DNA of 64,000 bases, taken from positions 1 through 64,000 of the forward strand of contig NZ_JBHTCQ010000005.1 of the NCBI RefSeq assembly GCF_042665525.1. The letters run 5' to 3'. Below are positions 7,714 to 15,206 of this stretch, piece after piece. The notes under the pieces were generated by a model, which was not told the origin of the DNA, did not search any database, and saw nothing but the letters and a program-made list of their open reading frames with translations. The DNA is from Allobogoriella alba. Lineage in GTDB: Bacteria; Actinomycetota; Actinomycetes; Actinomycetales; Actinomycetaceae. Positions within the stretch are counted from its first letter, which is position 1; each line of letters begins with the position of its first letter. The translations under genes and the position numbers were made by a program.

Positions 7714-8736
7714 GTGCGAGACCTCGATGCCCTGCCGAAGGCGCACCTCCATCTGCACTTCACGGGCTCGATGCGGGTCTCGACCCTGCGCGAGCTGGCG
7801 GTCGAGACGGGCATCCGGGTACCGGCGTCCCTCACCGACACCGACCCCCTGCGCGTGCCCGCCTCCGCACGCGGCTGGTTCCGGTTCCAGCGGGCCTACG
7901 ACGCCGCCCGTGCCGTGGTCCGCTCGGAGTCGGCGATGCGCCGGATCGTCCGCGAGGCCGCCGAGGACGACGCCGCCGAGGGGTCACGGCGCCTGGAGAT
8001 CCAGGTGGATCCCACCTCGTACGCGCCGCACGTCGGCGGGCTCACCCCTGCCCTGGAGATCGTCCTCGACGAGGCGCGTGCGGCGGCCGCCGAGACCGGC
8101 GTGGAGATCGGCGTGATCGTCGCGGCCTCCCGCACCCGACACCCGCTCGACGCGCGCACGCTCGCCCGGCTGGCGGCGCGGCACGCGGGTGACGGGCCCG
8201 GCGAGGTCATCGGGTTCGGTCTGAGCAACGACGAGCGCCGTGGGACGACGTCCGACTTCGCCGGCGCCTTCCGCATCGCGCGCCGCGCCGGGCTCGCCGG
8301 CACCCCCCACGGCGGCGAGCTGGAGGGCCCCGGCCATGTGCGCGAGGTCATCGCCCACCTGAAGCCGACTCGTCTCGGGCACGGGATCCGCGCCAGCGAG
8401 GACCCCGAGCTGCTGGAACGGATCGCTGCGGACGGGATCGCGCTCGAGGTCTGCCCGGCGTCGAACGTCTCCCTCGGGGTCTACCCCGAGGGGCGGGACG
8501 TGCCGCTGCGCACCCTGCTCCAGGCCGGGGTCCCGGTGGCGCTCGGCGCGGACGACCCGCTGCTGTTCCTCTCCCGCCTCACCGACCAGTACCGCCTCGC
8601 GCGGGACGAGCACGGCCTCGACGACGCGGCGCTGGCGGAGCTGGCCCGTGCCTCGATCCGGGCGTCCCTGGCGTCGGACAGCTCCCGGCGTGCGATGCTC
8701 GCCGCGGTCGACGACTGGCTGGCGCAGGAGCCGTGA
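7714..8736 (+). CDS. add: Adenosine deaminase
   Basis: A metal-dependent deaminase of the amidohydrolase superfamily (340 aa) that converts adenosine to inosine in purine salvage. The zinc-binding HLHLHFTGSM motif (residues 11-20), the HGGE motif near residue 199, GHGIRA and the ALGADDPLLF aspartate pair near residue 277 are all present. It starts with GTG, with a CAGACT hexamer 7 bases upstream that could be a -10 element of a leaderless transcript. Its stop overlaps the next gene by 4 bases. Some members of this family act on adenine or other bases, so exact substrate is a family-level call. Confidence 0.88.
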   Translation: MRDLDALPKAHLHLHFTGSMRVSTLRELAVETGIRVPASLTDTDPLRVPASARGWFRFQRAYDAARAVVRSESAMRRIVREAAEDDAAEGSRRLEIQVDPTSYAPHVGGLTPALEIVLDEARAAAAETGVEIGVIVAASRTRHPLDARTLARLAARHAGDGPGEVIGFGLSNDERRGTTSDFAGAFRIARRAGLAGTPHGGELEGPGHVREVIAHLKPTRLGHGIRASEDPELLERIAADGIALEVCPASNVSLGVYPEGRDVPLRTLLQAGVPVALGADDPLLFLSRLTDQYRLARDEHGLDDAALAELARASIRASLASDSSRRAMLAAVDDWLAQEP

Positions 8737-9497
8737 GCGTACGGACCGGCACCTCGGTCACCCGGCCGGCCGGCGCCTTCCTCCGTGTGCGGCGGTTCGC
8801 AGGGCCGCGGGAGGCCACGGCGACGTTCGTGCTGGTGCACGGGCTCGGTGTCTCCTCCCGGTACTTCCGGCCGTTGGCCCGCGTGCTCGCGGACCACGGC
8901 GACGTCCTCCTCGTCGACCTGCCCGGCTTCGCGGGCCTGCCCCGGCCGCGCCGCCCGCTCGGCATCGCGGGCTTCGCGGCCGTCGTGGCGCGCGGGCTGC
9001 TGGACGCCGGAGTCGCGGACTGTGTCGTCATCGGCCAGTCGATGGGGTCCCAGGTGGCGACCGAGCTGCTGGTGACGCGGCCGGACCTGGTGCGCGGTGC
9101 GGTGCTCGTGGGGCCCACGGTCGACGCCGCCGCCCGCGGCGTCTGGCCGCAACTCGTCCGCTTCGCCCGTACCGTGCCGCGTGAGCCCGCCCGGATGCGT
9201 GCCATCGCCGTCCGGGCGTACGTCGCGTGCGGGCCACGCTGGTACCTGCAGGTCCTGCCTGCCATGATCCGCTACCCGATCGAGGAGCGGCTGGCCCGGG
9301 TGACCGCGCCCGTCACCCTCCTCCGCGGCGAGCACGACGCCGTCTCCCCCGCCGCGTGGCTGCGCCACCTCGCGGCGCGCACCGGAGACGCGGACGCCCG
9401 CACGGTACGGGGATCGGCGCACTCCGTGGTCCTCGAGCGCACGGCGGAGGTGGCGGACGCGGCGCTGGACGTCCTGGCGAGAGGACCGTCCCGGTGA
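8733..9497 (+). CDS. Alpha/beta hydrolase
   Basis: A 254-residue alpha/beta-hydrolase-fold protein. It shows the oxyanion-hole motif LVHGLGVSSRYF near residue 34, the nucleophile elbow GQSMGS near residue 93, an aspartate in LRGEHDAVSP and a histidine in GSAHSVVLE, giving a complete Ser-Asp-His triad. Such enzymes are esterases, lipases or C-C hydrolases; the substrate is not evident. The GTG start overlaps the adenosine deaminase stop (GTGA) and its own stop overlaps the next hydrolase, so the three genes are translationally coupled. Confidence 0.85.
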   Translation: MSVRTGTSVTRPAGAFLRVRRFAGPREATATFVLVHGLGVSSRYFRPLARVLADHGDVLLVDLPGFAGLPRPRRPLGIAGFAAVVARGLLDAGVADCVVIGQSMGSQVATELLVTRPDLVRGAVLVGPTVDAAARGVWPQLVRFARTVPREPARMRAIAVRAYVACGPRWYLQVLPAMIRYPIEERLARVTAPVTLLRGEHDAVSPAAWLRHLAARTGDADARTVRGSAHSVVLERTAEVADAALDVLARGPSR

Positions 9498-10204
9498 GCC
9501 CGCTGCGCCTGGGCGTACGGACCCGCGACTACGCCTACGCGCTGCGCCACCAGGCCCGGGCGCTGCTCGGGCCGCGCACCGACCCGGCCGGCCTCCTCGC
9601 GCTGCCGGACGCGCCCGCGACAGGACACGGCGCGCCGGTGCTGCTGCTGCCGGGCATCTACGAGACGTGGCGGTTCCTCGAGCCGCTCGCCCGGCGTCTG
9701 GTCGCGGCCGGTCACCCGGTGCACGTGGTGACCACGCTCGGGATCAACCGCCGCCCGCTCGACGACGCCGCGGCCCGGGCCGCTGACTACCTCGCGGAGC
9801 ACGACCTGACCGGCGTGGTGCTCGTGGCGCACTCGAAGGGTGGCCTGATCGGCAAGGCACTGATGCTCTCCCCCGCCGGGTGGCGCGTCGCGGGCATGGT
9901 CGCCGTGGCCACGCCGTGGGAGGGCTCCGGATACGCGCGGCTCTTCCCGCCGGGATCCGCGGTCCGGCATCTCAGCTCGCGGGCGCGGCGGGTCCGTGCG
10001 CTGTCCCGCGAGCGCGCGGTCAACGCCCGGATCGTGGCGGTCGCACCGGCGTGGGACCCGCACGTACCGGGCACCGGTGAGCTGCCGGGAGCCCTGCGGT
10101 GCGTGCGGCTGGCCGGGTCGGGTCACTTCCGGGTCCTCGACGACGCCGACCTACTGGCCGCGGTCCGCTCCGCCGTCGCCGAGCTGGGCCACGCAGGACC
10201 GTGA
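9494..10204 (+). CDS. Alpha/beta hydrolase (lipase-like)
   Basis: A 236-residue hydrolase with LLLPGIYETW (oxyanion loop) near residue 52, the nucleophile elbow AHSKGG near residue 115 and a histidine in GSGHFRVLDD near the C-terminus. The wide spacing and the HSKGG elbow recall triacylglycerol-lipase/PGAP1-like acyl hydrolases. The GTG at 9494 overlaps the previous stop codon by 4 bases; the frame is open further upstream but that part is a shadow of the preceding gene. Substrate unknown. Confidence 0.82.
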   Translation: MSPLRLGVRTRDYAYALRHQARALLGPRTDPAGLLALPDAPATGHGAPVLLLPGIYETWRFLEPLARRLVAAGHPVHVVTTLGINRRPLDDAAARAADYLAEHDLTGVVLVAHSKGGLIGKALMLSPAGWRVAGMVAVATPWEGSGYARLFPPGSAVRHLSSRARRVRALSRERAVNARIVAVAPAWDPHVPGTGELPGALRCVRLAGSGHFRVLDDADLLAAVRSAVAELGHAGP

Positions 10205-10225
10205 GAGGACCGCGCGGTGCCGTCG

Positions 10226-11383
10226 CTACAGGCTGACGCCGACCAGGACGGGCTCGGGCTCGAGCGTGACGCCGAAGGTCTCGCGAACGCCGTCGCGGAC
10301 GGTCCGGGCGAGAGCGAGGAGATCGTGCGCCGTGGCAGCGCCACGGTTGGTCAGCGCGAGCGCGTGCTTCGTGGAGAGCGTCGCGGGGCCGGGCGCGCCG
10401 AAGCCCTTCTCGAAGCCGGCGCGCGAGATGAGCCAGGCGGCGGACGTCTTGACCACGCCCTCGACCACCGGCACGGAGACCGCCGAGCGGCCGAGGCTCG
10501 CGTGGTCGGTGACCGGGTAGCGCGGGGCGTCCTCCGGCAGGAGCCGGTCCGCCTCGGCGGTCGGCAGGATCGGGTTCGTGAAGAAGGAGCCGGCGGACCA
10601 CGTGTCGTGGTCGGCCAGGTCGAGGACCATGCCCTTGCCGCCGCGGAGCGCGAGGACCGCGTCGCGGACCTCGGCCGCCGGGACCCGGGTCTCCAGGGGC
10701 ACGTCGAGGTGCCGGGCGAGCTCGGCGTACCGGACCGGCGCGGAGAGGCTCGCCAGGCGCATCTGGAAGGACACCTCGAGCACCACGTACCGGCCGGAGG
10801 GCTCCCAGGTCCGGCCTGCGCCGTCGGCGGGATCGGTGCGGGATCGTTTGAGGACGGACGTGCGGTACCCGAGCCCGAGCTCGCCGACCGCCAGCATCCG
10901 CACGCGCCGTTCGTGGCGGTCGTAGACCCGGACCGAGGCGAGGGTCTCGGCGACCTCCTGGCCGTAGGCGCCGACGTTCTGCACCGGGGTCGCGCCGGTG
11001 GAGCCGGGGATGCCGGAGAGCGCCTCGACGCCGGCCCACCCCTCCGTCACGGCGGTGGCGACCACCTCGTCCCAGTCCTGGCCGGCGGGCACGGTGACGT
11101 TCGCCCCCGCGCACGCGGAGTCCGCCGTCGCGTCGATGCCGCGGCGCAGGTCGCGCACGACGACCCCGTCGAAGCCGGCGTCGGCGACGAGGAGGTTGGA
11201 CCCGCCACCGAGCACGAGCAGCGGCGTGCCGGACGCGTCGGCCGCCCGCACGGCGTCCACGAGCTCGGCCTCCGTGGTCGCCTCGACGAGATCCCGCGCG
11301 GGGCCGCCGACGCGCAGCGTGGTCAGCTCGGCCAGGCGAGCCGCTGACCGGCCGGCGGCCGACCCCGTGGCGTCCTGGGTCAC
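10226..11383 (-). CDS. murB: UDP-N-acetylmuramate dehydrogenase
   Basis: MurB (385 aa) uses FAD and NADPH to reduce UDP-GlcNAc-enolpyruvate to UDP-MurNAc in peptidoglycan synthesis. FAD-binding segments TTLRVGGPARDLVEA and VLGGGSNLLVAD, the SGIPGSTGATPVQNVGAYGQ active-site stretch, the serine motif GSFFTNPIL and the C-terminal glutamate region are visible. It is a type I enzyme with the extra loop domain. It follows the two MaoC-type dehydratase genes with a 1-base gap to the nearer one. The rpmG-HadA-HadB-murB order is typical of actinobacteria. Confidence 0.95.
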   Translation of the reverse strand: MTQDATGSAAGRSAARLAELTTLRVGGPARDLVEATTEAELVDAVRAADASGTPLLVLGGGSNLLVADAGFDGVVVRDLRRGIDATADSACAGANVTVPAGQDWDEVVATAVTEGWAGVEALSGIPGSTGATPVQNVGAYGQEVAETLASVRVYDRHERRVRMLAVGELGLGYRTSVLKRSRTDPADGAGRTWEPSGRYVVLEVSFQMRLASLSAPVRYAELARHLDVPLETRVPAAEVRDAVLALRGGKGMVLDLADHDTWSAGSFFTNPILPTAEADRLLPEDAPRYPVTDHASLGRSAVSVPVVEGVVKTSAAWLISRAGFEKGFGAPGPATLSTKHALALTNRGAATAHDLLALARTVRDGVRETFGVTLEPEPVLVGVSL

Positions 11384-11384
11384 C

Positions 11385-11822
11385 TCAGCCCGTCCGCAGG
11401 GTGACGACGGCCTGGGCCTTGGCGAGCACGCTCGTCCCCGCGCAGGTCACCGTGAGGTCGACCCGGACGGACTCGGCCGCGAGGTCGACGTCGCGGACCG
11501 TGCCGACCACCTCGACCTCGGTGCCCTCCGGGTCCGGCACGACGACGGGCCGGGTGAAGCGCACGCCGTAGTCCGTCACGGCACCCGGGTCGCCGGCCCA
11601 GTCGACGACGGCGGAGCCCGCCAGCCCCATGGTCAGCATGCCGTGGGCGATCACGCCGGGCAGCCCCGCCGCCTCGGCGACCCGGTCGCTGTAGTGGATC
11701 GGGTTGAAGTCGCCGCTCGCCCCGGCGTAGCGCACCAGCCGGTCCCGGTCCACCGGGTAGGTGCGGCGGAAGAGCTCCTGCCCGGTCTCGAGCTCGGTGA
11801 GCACGGGGGTCTGGTCGGTCAT
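11385..11822 (-). CDS. MaoC-family dehydratase (HadB-like)
   Basis: A 145-residue hot-dog-fold hydratase/dehydratase. The catalytic YAGASGDFNPIHYSD motif (Asp and His of the hydratase 2 signature) lies near residues 32-46, followed by GVIAHGMLTMGL. Homologues next to rpmG form a heterodimer with a FAS1-like partner and act on (R)-3-hydroxyacyl-ACP or -CoA; in mycobacteria the pair HadA/HadB dehydrates meromycolate intermediates. This organism may use it in other fatty-acyl chemistry. It overlaps its partner upstream by 4 bases. Confidence 0.88.
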   Translation of the reverse strand: MTDQTPVLTELETGQELFRRTYPVDRDRLVRYAGASGDFNPIHYSDRVAEAAGLPGVIAHGMLTMGLAGSAVVDWAGDPGAVTDYGVRFTRPVVVPDPEGTEVEVVGTVRDVDLAAESVRVDLTVTCAGTSVLAKAQAVVTLRTG

Positions 11823-12292
11823 CGTCCGTCCCCCCGCACGGCCAGCGTGGAGGTGACGGTCGCGACAGGTGCGTCGTCGACGTCGGCGATCTCGGCCCGG
11901 GTGGTCACCAACGTGATCCCGGCGCGCTCGAGGATCTTGTCCACGTGCACCGTGGTCCGCAGCCGGTCCCCCGCGACGATCGGCCGGTGATGGGAGAAGT
12001 GCTCCTCGGCGTGCACCACGCGCGAGAAGTCGATGCCCGACTCCGGGCTGGCCACGTACGCCTGCTCGGCGCGCTGAGCGAGGACGACGGCGAAGGTCGG
12101 GGGCGCGACCACGTCGGCGTGGCCGAGCTCGAAGGCGGCGTCCGGATCGGTGTGCGCGGGGTGGACGGCACCGGTGGCGGCGGCCATCTCGGCGATCTTC
12201 GCGCGGGAGACCTCGTAGGTCTCGGTCGGGGCATAGGTGCGCCCCACGAGCGTCGGGTCGACGCCGGTGGGGCGCGGGCTGTCCTCGGTCAT
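11819..12292 (-). CDS. FAS1-like MaoC N-terminal-type dehydratase subunit (HadA-like, UPF0336)
   Basis: A 157-residue hot-dog protein of the UPF0336/HadA group: PHPAHTDP-like and VAPPTFAVVL segments, and the HAEEHFSHHRPIVAGDRL stretch typical of FAS1-like dehydratase domains. It lacks the full catalytic D-x4-H motif, which is supplied by the partner encoded next. The ATG at 12292 gives the conserved MTEDSPRPTGVDPTLVGRTY start. The 4-base overlap with the HadB-like gene supports a heterodimer. Function is inferred from mycobacterial relatives. Confidence 0.85.
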   Translation of the reverse strand: MTEDSPRPTGVDPTLVGRTYAPTETYEVSRAKIAEMAAATGAVHPAHTDPDAAFELGHADVVAPPTFAVVLAQRAEQAYVASPESGIDFSRVVHAEEHFSHHRPIVAGDRLRTTVHVDKILERAGITLVTTRAEIADVDDAPVATVTSTLAVRGDGR

Positions 12293-12327
12293 CCCCTCAG
12301 GGTAGGGCCGCGTCGCGGCGGTGGAGG

Positions 12328-12498
12328 TCAGCGGGTCTCGCGGTGCGTGGTCTTGGCGTTGCAGCGCGGGCAGAACTTCGCCATCTCGAGCCGGTCGGGG
12401 TTGTTCCGGCGGTTCTTCTTCGTGATGTAGTTCCGCTCCTTGCACACCTCGCAGGCGAGGGTGATCTTCGGGCGGATGTCAGACGTCTTGCTGGCCAC
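12328..12498 (-). CDS. rpmG: 50S ribosomal protein L33
   Basis: A 56-residue L33 that starts with GTG (VASKTSDIRPKITLACEVC). Two CxxC pairs (C16/C19 and C43/C46) make this the zinc-ribbon form. The NYITKKNRRNNPDRLEMAKFC core is typical. It lies 35 bases upstream of the HadA-like gene and 56 bases downstream of tRNA-Met, so tRNA-Met and rpmG may share a transcript. Confidence 0.96.
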   Translation of the reverse strand: MASKTSDIRPKITLACEVCKERNYITKKNRRNNPDRLEMAKFCPRCNAKTTHRETR

Positions 12499-12554
12499 GG
12501 CGGTTCCTCACGTTCGTCTCTCACGCGGCCGGCGGGCCGCGGTGTCGCTACCGG

Positions 12555-12628
12555 TAGCGGGGGCGGGGCTCGAACCCGCGACCTCACGATTATGAGTCGT
12601 GCGCTCTTACCGACTGAGCTACCCCGCC
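12555..12628 (-). tRNA. tRNA-Met (CAT anticodon)
   Basis: Cloverleaf with acceptor GGCGGGG/CCCCGCT (one G-U pair), T-arm GCGGG-TTCGAGC-CCCGC and anticodon loop CTCATAA, anticodon CAT. The D-arm GCTCAGTCGGTAAGAGC and the paired first acceptor position suggest an elongator tRNA-Met, not the initiator; a tRNA-Ile2 with modified CAU cannot be excluded by eye. CCA is not encoded. Confidence 0.93.
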
Positions 12629-12668
12629 GCGTGGTCGCACTCGCCGAGGGTACGTCGAGGCGGACCAG

Positions 12669-12741
12669 AGCCCCGAAAGGGAATCGAACCCTTGACCTTC
12701 TCCTTACCATGGAGACGCTCTGCCGACTGAGCTATCGGGGC
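12669..12741 (-). tRNA. tRNA-Thr (GGT anticodon)
   Basis: Cloverleaf with acceptor GCCCCGA/TCGGGGC, D-arm GCTCAGTCGGCAGAGC, anticodon stem TCTCC/GGAGA with loop ATGGTAA (anticodon GGT) and T-loop GGTTCGATTCC. CCA is not encoded. It lies 40 bases upstream of tRNA-Met on the same strand, so the two are probably cotranscribed. Confidence 0.95.
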
Positions 12742-12890
12742 AGCGCGGATGAGCCTACCTGGCCGGTGACCGCCCGCGAAATCCTGCGGGGCTCCCCTGC
12801 CTGGTGAGACCACTCACACCGCCGGCGGACGTGCCCGGAGGCGGTCCGTGCGGTTCCGGTCACGACGGCGTCATGCCGGAGACCGGTCCG

Positions 12891-12972
12891 TGGCGGGTGC
12901 AGGATTCGAACCTGCGAAGCGTGACGCGGCTGATTTACAGTCAGCTCCCTTTGGCCGCTCGGGCAACCCGCC
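12891..12972 (-). tRNA. tRNA-Tyr (GTA anticodon)
   Basis: A class II tRNA of 82 bases with acceptor GGCGGGT/ACCCGCC, anticodon stem GCTGA/TCAGC with loop CTGTAAA (anticodon GTA), a long variable arm (CGCGTCACGCTTCG) and T-loop GGTTCGAATCC. CCA is not encoded. It is separated from tRNA-Thr by about 150 bases in which I see no gene. Confidence 0.95.
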
Positions 12973-13092
12973 GTGCGCGAAGCGCAGATGGAACCATAGC
13001 AAGTGCGCGGCACCGGATGTGACCTCGCGCGGGCGAGGATGATCACATCGGGTACGCACCCGACCAGCGAGAACGGGACCGAGGAGCATGTC

Positions 13093-13590
13093 ATGGCCGA
13101 TTCGTCGTTCGACGTCGTGAGCAAGGTGGACCGGCAGGAGGTGGACAACGCCGTCAACCAGACCGCCAAGGAGATCGGGCACCGCTACGACTTCCGCGGC
13201 GTCGGGGCATCCGTGTCCTTCGCGGGTGACGCGGTGACGATGACCGCGAACTCCGAGGAACGGGTCCGGGCGGTCCTGGACGTGCTGCAGACGAAGCTGA
13301 TCCGCCGGGGCGTCTCCCTCAAGGCCCTGGACCTCGGCGACGGCGAGCCGAGGGCCTCCGGCAAGGAGTACCGGCTCGTCGGTTCGATCAAGGAGGGCCT
13401 GAGCCAGGAGAACGCCAAGAAGATCACCAAGCTGATCCGCGACGAGGGCCCGAAGGGCGTCAAGACCCAGATCACCGGCGACGAGGTGCGGGTGAGCTCC
13501 AAGAGCCGGAACGACCTGCAGGCCGTCATCGCGCTGCTCAAGGACGCCCAGGACATCGACGCGGCGCTGCAGTTCGTCAACTACCGGTGA
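13093..13590 (+). CDS. YajQ-family (UPF0234) nucleotide-binding protein
   Basis: A 165-residue YajQ family member with two ferredoxin-like halves. The start MADSSFDVVSKVDRQEVDNA and the KIRDEGPKGVK-like stretch near residue 115 are family hallmarks, and the end DAALQFVNYR is almost invariant. YajQ proteins bind nucleic acids or nucleotides; one Xanthomonas member binds cyclic di-GMP. The ATG at 13093 follows a GAGGAG ribosome-binding site. A strong terminator hairpin follows directly. Confidence 0.92.
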   Translation: MADSSFDVVSKVDRQEVDNAVNQTAKEIGHRYDFRGVGASVSFAGDAVTMTANSEERVRAVLDVLQTKLIRRGVSLKALDLGDGEPRASGKEYRLVGSIKEGLSQENAKKITKLIRDEGPKGVKTQITGDEVRVSSKSRNDLQAVIALLKDAQDIDAALQFVNYR

Positions 13591-13593
13591 GCC

Positions 13594-13630
13594 GTGGCGG
13601 ACAGCGGGCTGAGACCCGGTGTCCGCCCAC
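13594..13630 (+). terminator. Terminator hairpin after yajQ homologue
   Basis: Starting 4 bases after the stop codon is a long stem: GTGGCGGACA pairs with TGTCCGCC(C)AC with one bulged C, and an inner CGGG/CCCG stem closes a CTGAGA loop. There is no U-tract. The position and stability support an intrinsic terminator. Confidence 0.75.
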
Positions 13631-13768
13631 GACCGCACGGTCCACATCGGGAGCCGTGAGTGACGGCACGTCCACCGGGACAGGTCCGGCCTCGGCGGGT
13701 GGTCGTCGCGCCCTCCTAGCGTCCGGGGCATCGCCGGACCGGCCGGCGTCCGACCTCGGGAGACCCGC

Positions 13769-14161
13769 ATGTCCCAGCAGCACCCTGCCCGCCCCGCCCA
13801 CCGTCTGCTCGTCCTCCTCGGGTCGGCGCTCGTCCCGCTCGCGACGCTGGGCGGTGCCGCGGCCGCGGCGCCGAGCGCCCCGTCACCTGCCCCGCCGCCC
13901 GACACGATCGTGCTCGTCACCGGCGACGCCGCGAACGGCTTCGGCATCAAGCACCACGACGGGACGTGGCTCTACCCGCCCACGGACTCCGAGGCGCTCG
14001 CCGAGTGCGGCGAGTACGACACGCGCCTGGCGCGCCAGCGCTGCCGCGTGGAGGTGCAGACCTGGTACCGCGACCTCGCGGCGATGCAGCAGACCATCGA
14101 CTACTACCGCTCGCTCGGGCCGGGCTCGTCGGCACCAGCGGCGCAGCCGTCGCGGCCGTGA
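13769..14161 (+). CDS. Small secreted protein of unknown function
   Basis: I do not recognise this family. The 130-residue product has a clear Sec signal peptide (basic start, hydrophobic core at about 12-30, AAAAAP-type cleavage region near residue 34), a proline/alanine linker, then about 75 residues with two cysteines (C80 and C92) that may form a disulfide. Aromatic residues are frequent (TWYRDL, DYYRSL). The start has a GGGAGA ribosome-binding site. A TAGCGT hexamer at 13717-13722 could be its -10 element. It is convergent with htpX, 30 bases apart. Confidence 0.65.
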   Translation: MSQQHPARPAHRLLVLLGSALVPLATLGGAAAAAPSAPSPAPPPDTIVLVTGDAANGFGIKHHDGTWLYPPTDSEALAECGEYDTRLARQRCRVEVQTWYRDLAAMQQTIDYYRSLGPGSSAPAAQPSRP

Positions 14162-14191
14162 GCCGCCGACCGCTTTCCAGCGGCTGGGCGC

Positions 14192-15055
14192 TCAGTACCC
14201 GGCCAGCTTCTCCAGGCGCGCGATCCGCTCCCGCATGGGCGGGTGCGTGGAGAACATTCGGGACAGGCCGCCGCCACCGCGGAACGGGTTGGCGATCATC
14301 ATGTGGCTGACCGTCTCGTTCCGCGGCGTCGGTTCCAGCGGCCGCGCCGCGGCGCCCGTCTCGATCTTCCGCAGCGCGGAGGCGAGGGCCAGCGGGTCGC
14401 CGGTCAGGCGCGCGCCGTCCTCGTCCGCATCGAACTCCCGGGTGCGGGAGATGGCCAGCTGGATGAGGGCTGCCGCCACCGGGGCGAGCAGCGCGGTCGC
14501 CAGCAGGGCGATGGGGTTCGCGCGGTCCCGGCCACCCCCGAAGAAGAGCGCGAACTGCGCGACCGACGTGATGACGCCGGCAACGGCGGCCGCGACGGCG
14601 GAGGTCAGGATGTCGCGGTTGTAGACATGCATGAGCTCGTGCCCGAGGACCGCGCGCAGCTCGCGCGGCTCGAGCAGCCGCAGGATGCCCTCGGTGCAGC
14701 ACACGGCGGCGTGCCGCGGGCTCCGCCCGGTGGCGAACGCGTTGGGCTGGCCGGCCGGTGAGATGTACAGCCGCGGCATCGGTTGGCGCGCCGCGGTGGA
14801 GAGCTCACGGACCATCTCGTACAGGCCGGGCGCCTCGGCCTCGCTGACCGGCCGGGCCGCCATGGCACGGATCGCCAGCTTGTCGGAGTTCCAGTAGCTG
14901 TAGAACGTCATGGCGACGCCGAAGGCGGCGAACAGCCACACCACCATCGAGCTGCCGGTCCCCTTGGCCACGAGCGCACCGACCATCAGCAGGACCGCCC
15001 ACATCCCTGCGAACAGCAGAGTGGTCTTCAGACCGTTGTGGTGGCGTCGGTTCAT
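14192..15055 (-). CDS. htpX: Membrane-bound zinc metalloprotease HtpX
   Basis: An M48-family protease (287 aa) of the membrane quality-control system that cleaves misfolded membrane proteins. Two N-terminal transmembrane helices (about 11-30 and 37-55) are followed by the HELMH zinc motif (H139-E140...H143), two further hydrophobic segments near residues 150-205 and a third metal ligand in SRTREFDADEDGA. The ATG at 15055 follows a GAGGAG ribosome-binding site. A TAGCCT -10-like hexamer lies at 15089-15084. The gene diverges from the HhH-tailed membrane protein. Confidence 0.94.
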   Translation of the reverse strand: MNRRHHNGLKTTLLFAGMWAVLLMVGALVAKGTGSSMVVWLFAAFGVAMTFYSYWNSDKLAIRAMAARPVSEAEAPGLYEMVRELSTAARQPMPRLYISPAGQPNAFATGRSPRHAAVCCTEGILRLLEPRELRAVLGHELMHVYNRDILTSAVAAAVAGVITSVAQFALFFGGGRDRANPIALLATALLAPVAAALIQLAISRTREFDADEDGARLTGDPLALASALRKIETGAAARPLEPTPRNETVSHMMIANPFRGGGGLSRMFSTHPPMRERIARLEKLAGY

Positions 15056-15193
15056 CGTGACGTGGTTCTCCTCGCTCCGGTGCAGGCTACGTCGGACCGC
15101 CGTGGGACTGTCACGGCAGGTGGTCGACACCTCGGACAACGACGTATCGGTCCCGGCCGTTCCCGATGTGGCGAGCGCCACCGGCGCGTTCCG

Positions 15194-15199
15194 TACGCT
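15194..15199 (+). promoter_or_regulatory. Leaderless -10 element (TACGCT) of the HhH membrane protein
   Basis: TACGCT fits the actinobacterial TANNNT -10 consensus and ends exactly 7 bases before the ATG at 15207, so transcription would start at or next to the start codon. No Shine-Dalgarno sequence is present, which agrees with a leaderless mRNA. Confidence 0.55.
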
Positions 15200-15206
15200 G
15201 TGCGCC

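Noticed and set aside
12742..12890. A further tRNA or small RNA in the tRNA cluster gap
   Set aside because: No cloverleaf, T-loop consensus or conserved hairpin was visible on either strand.
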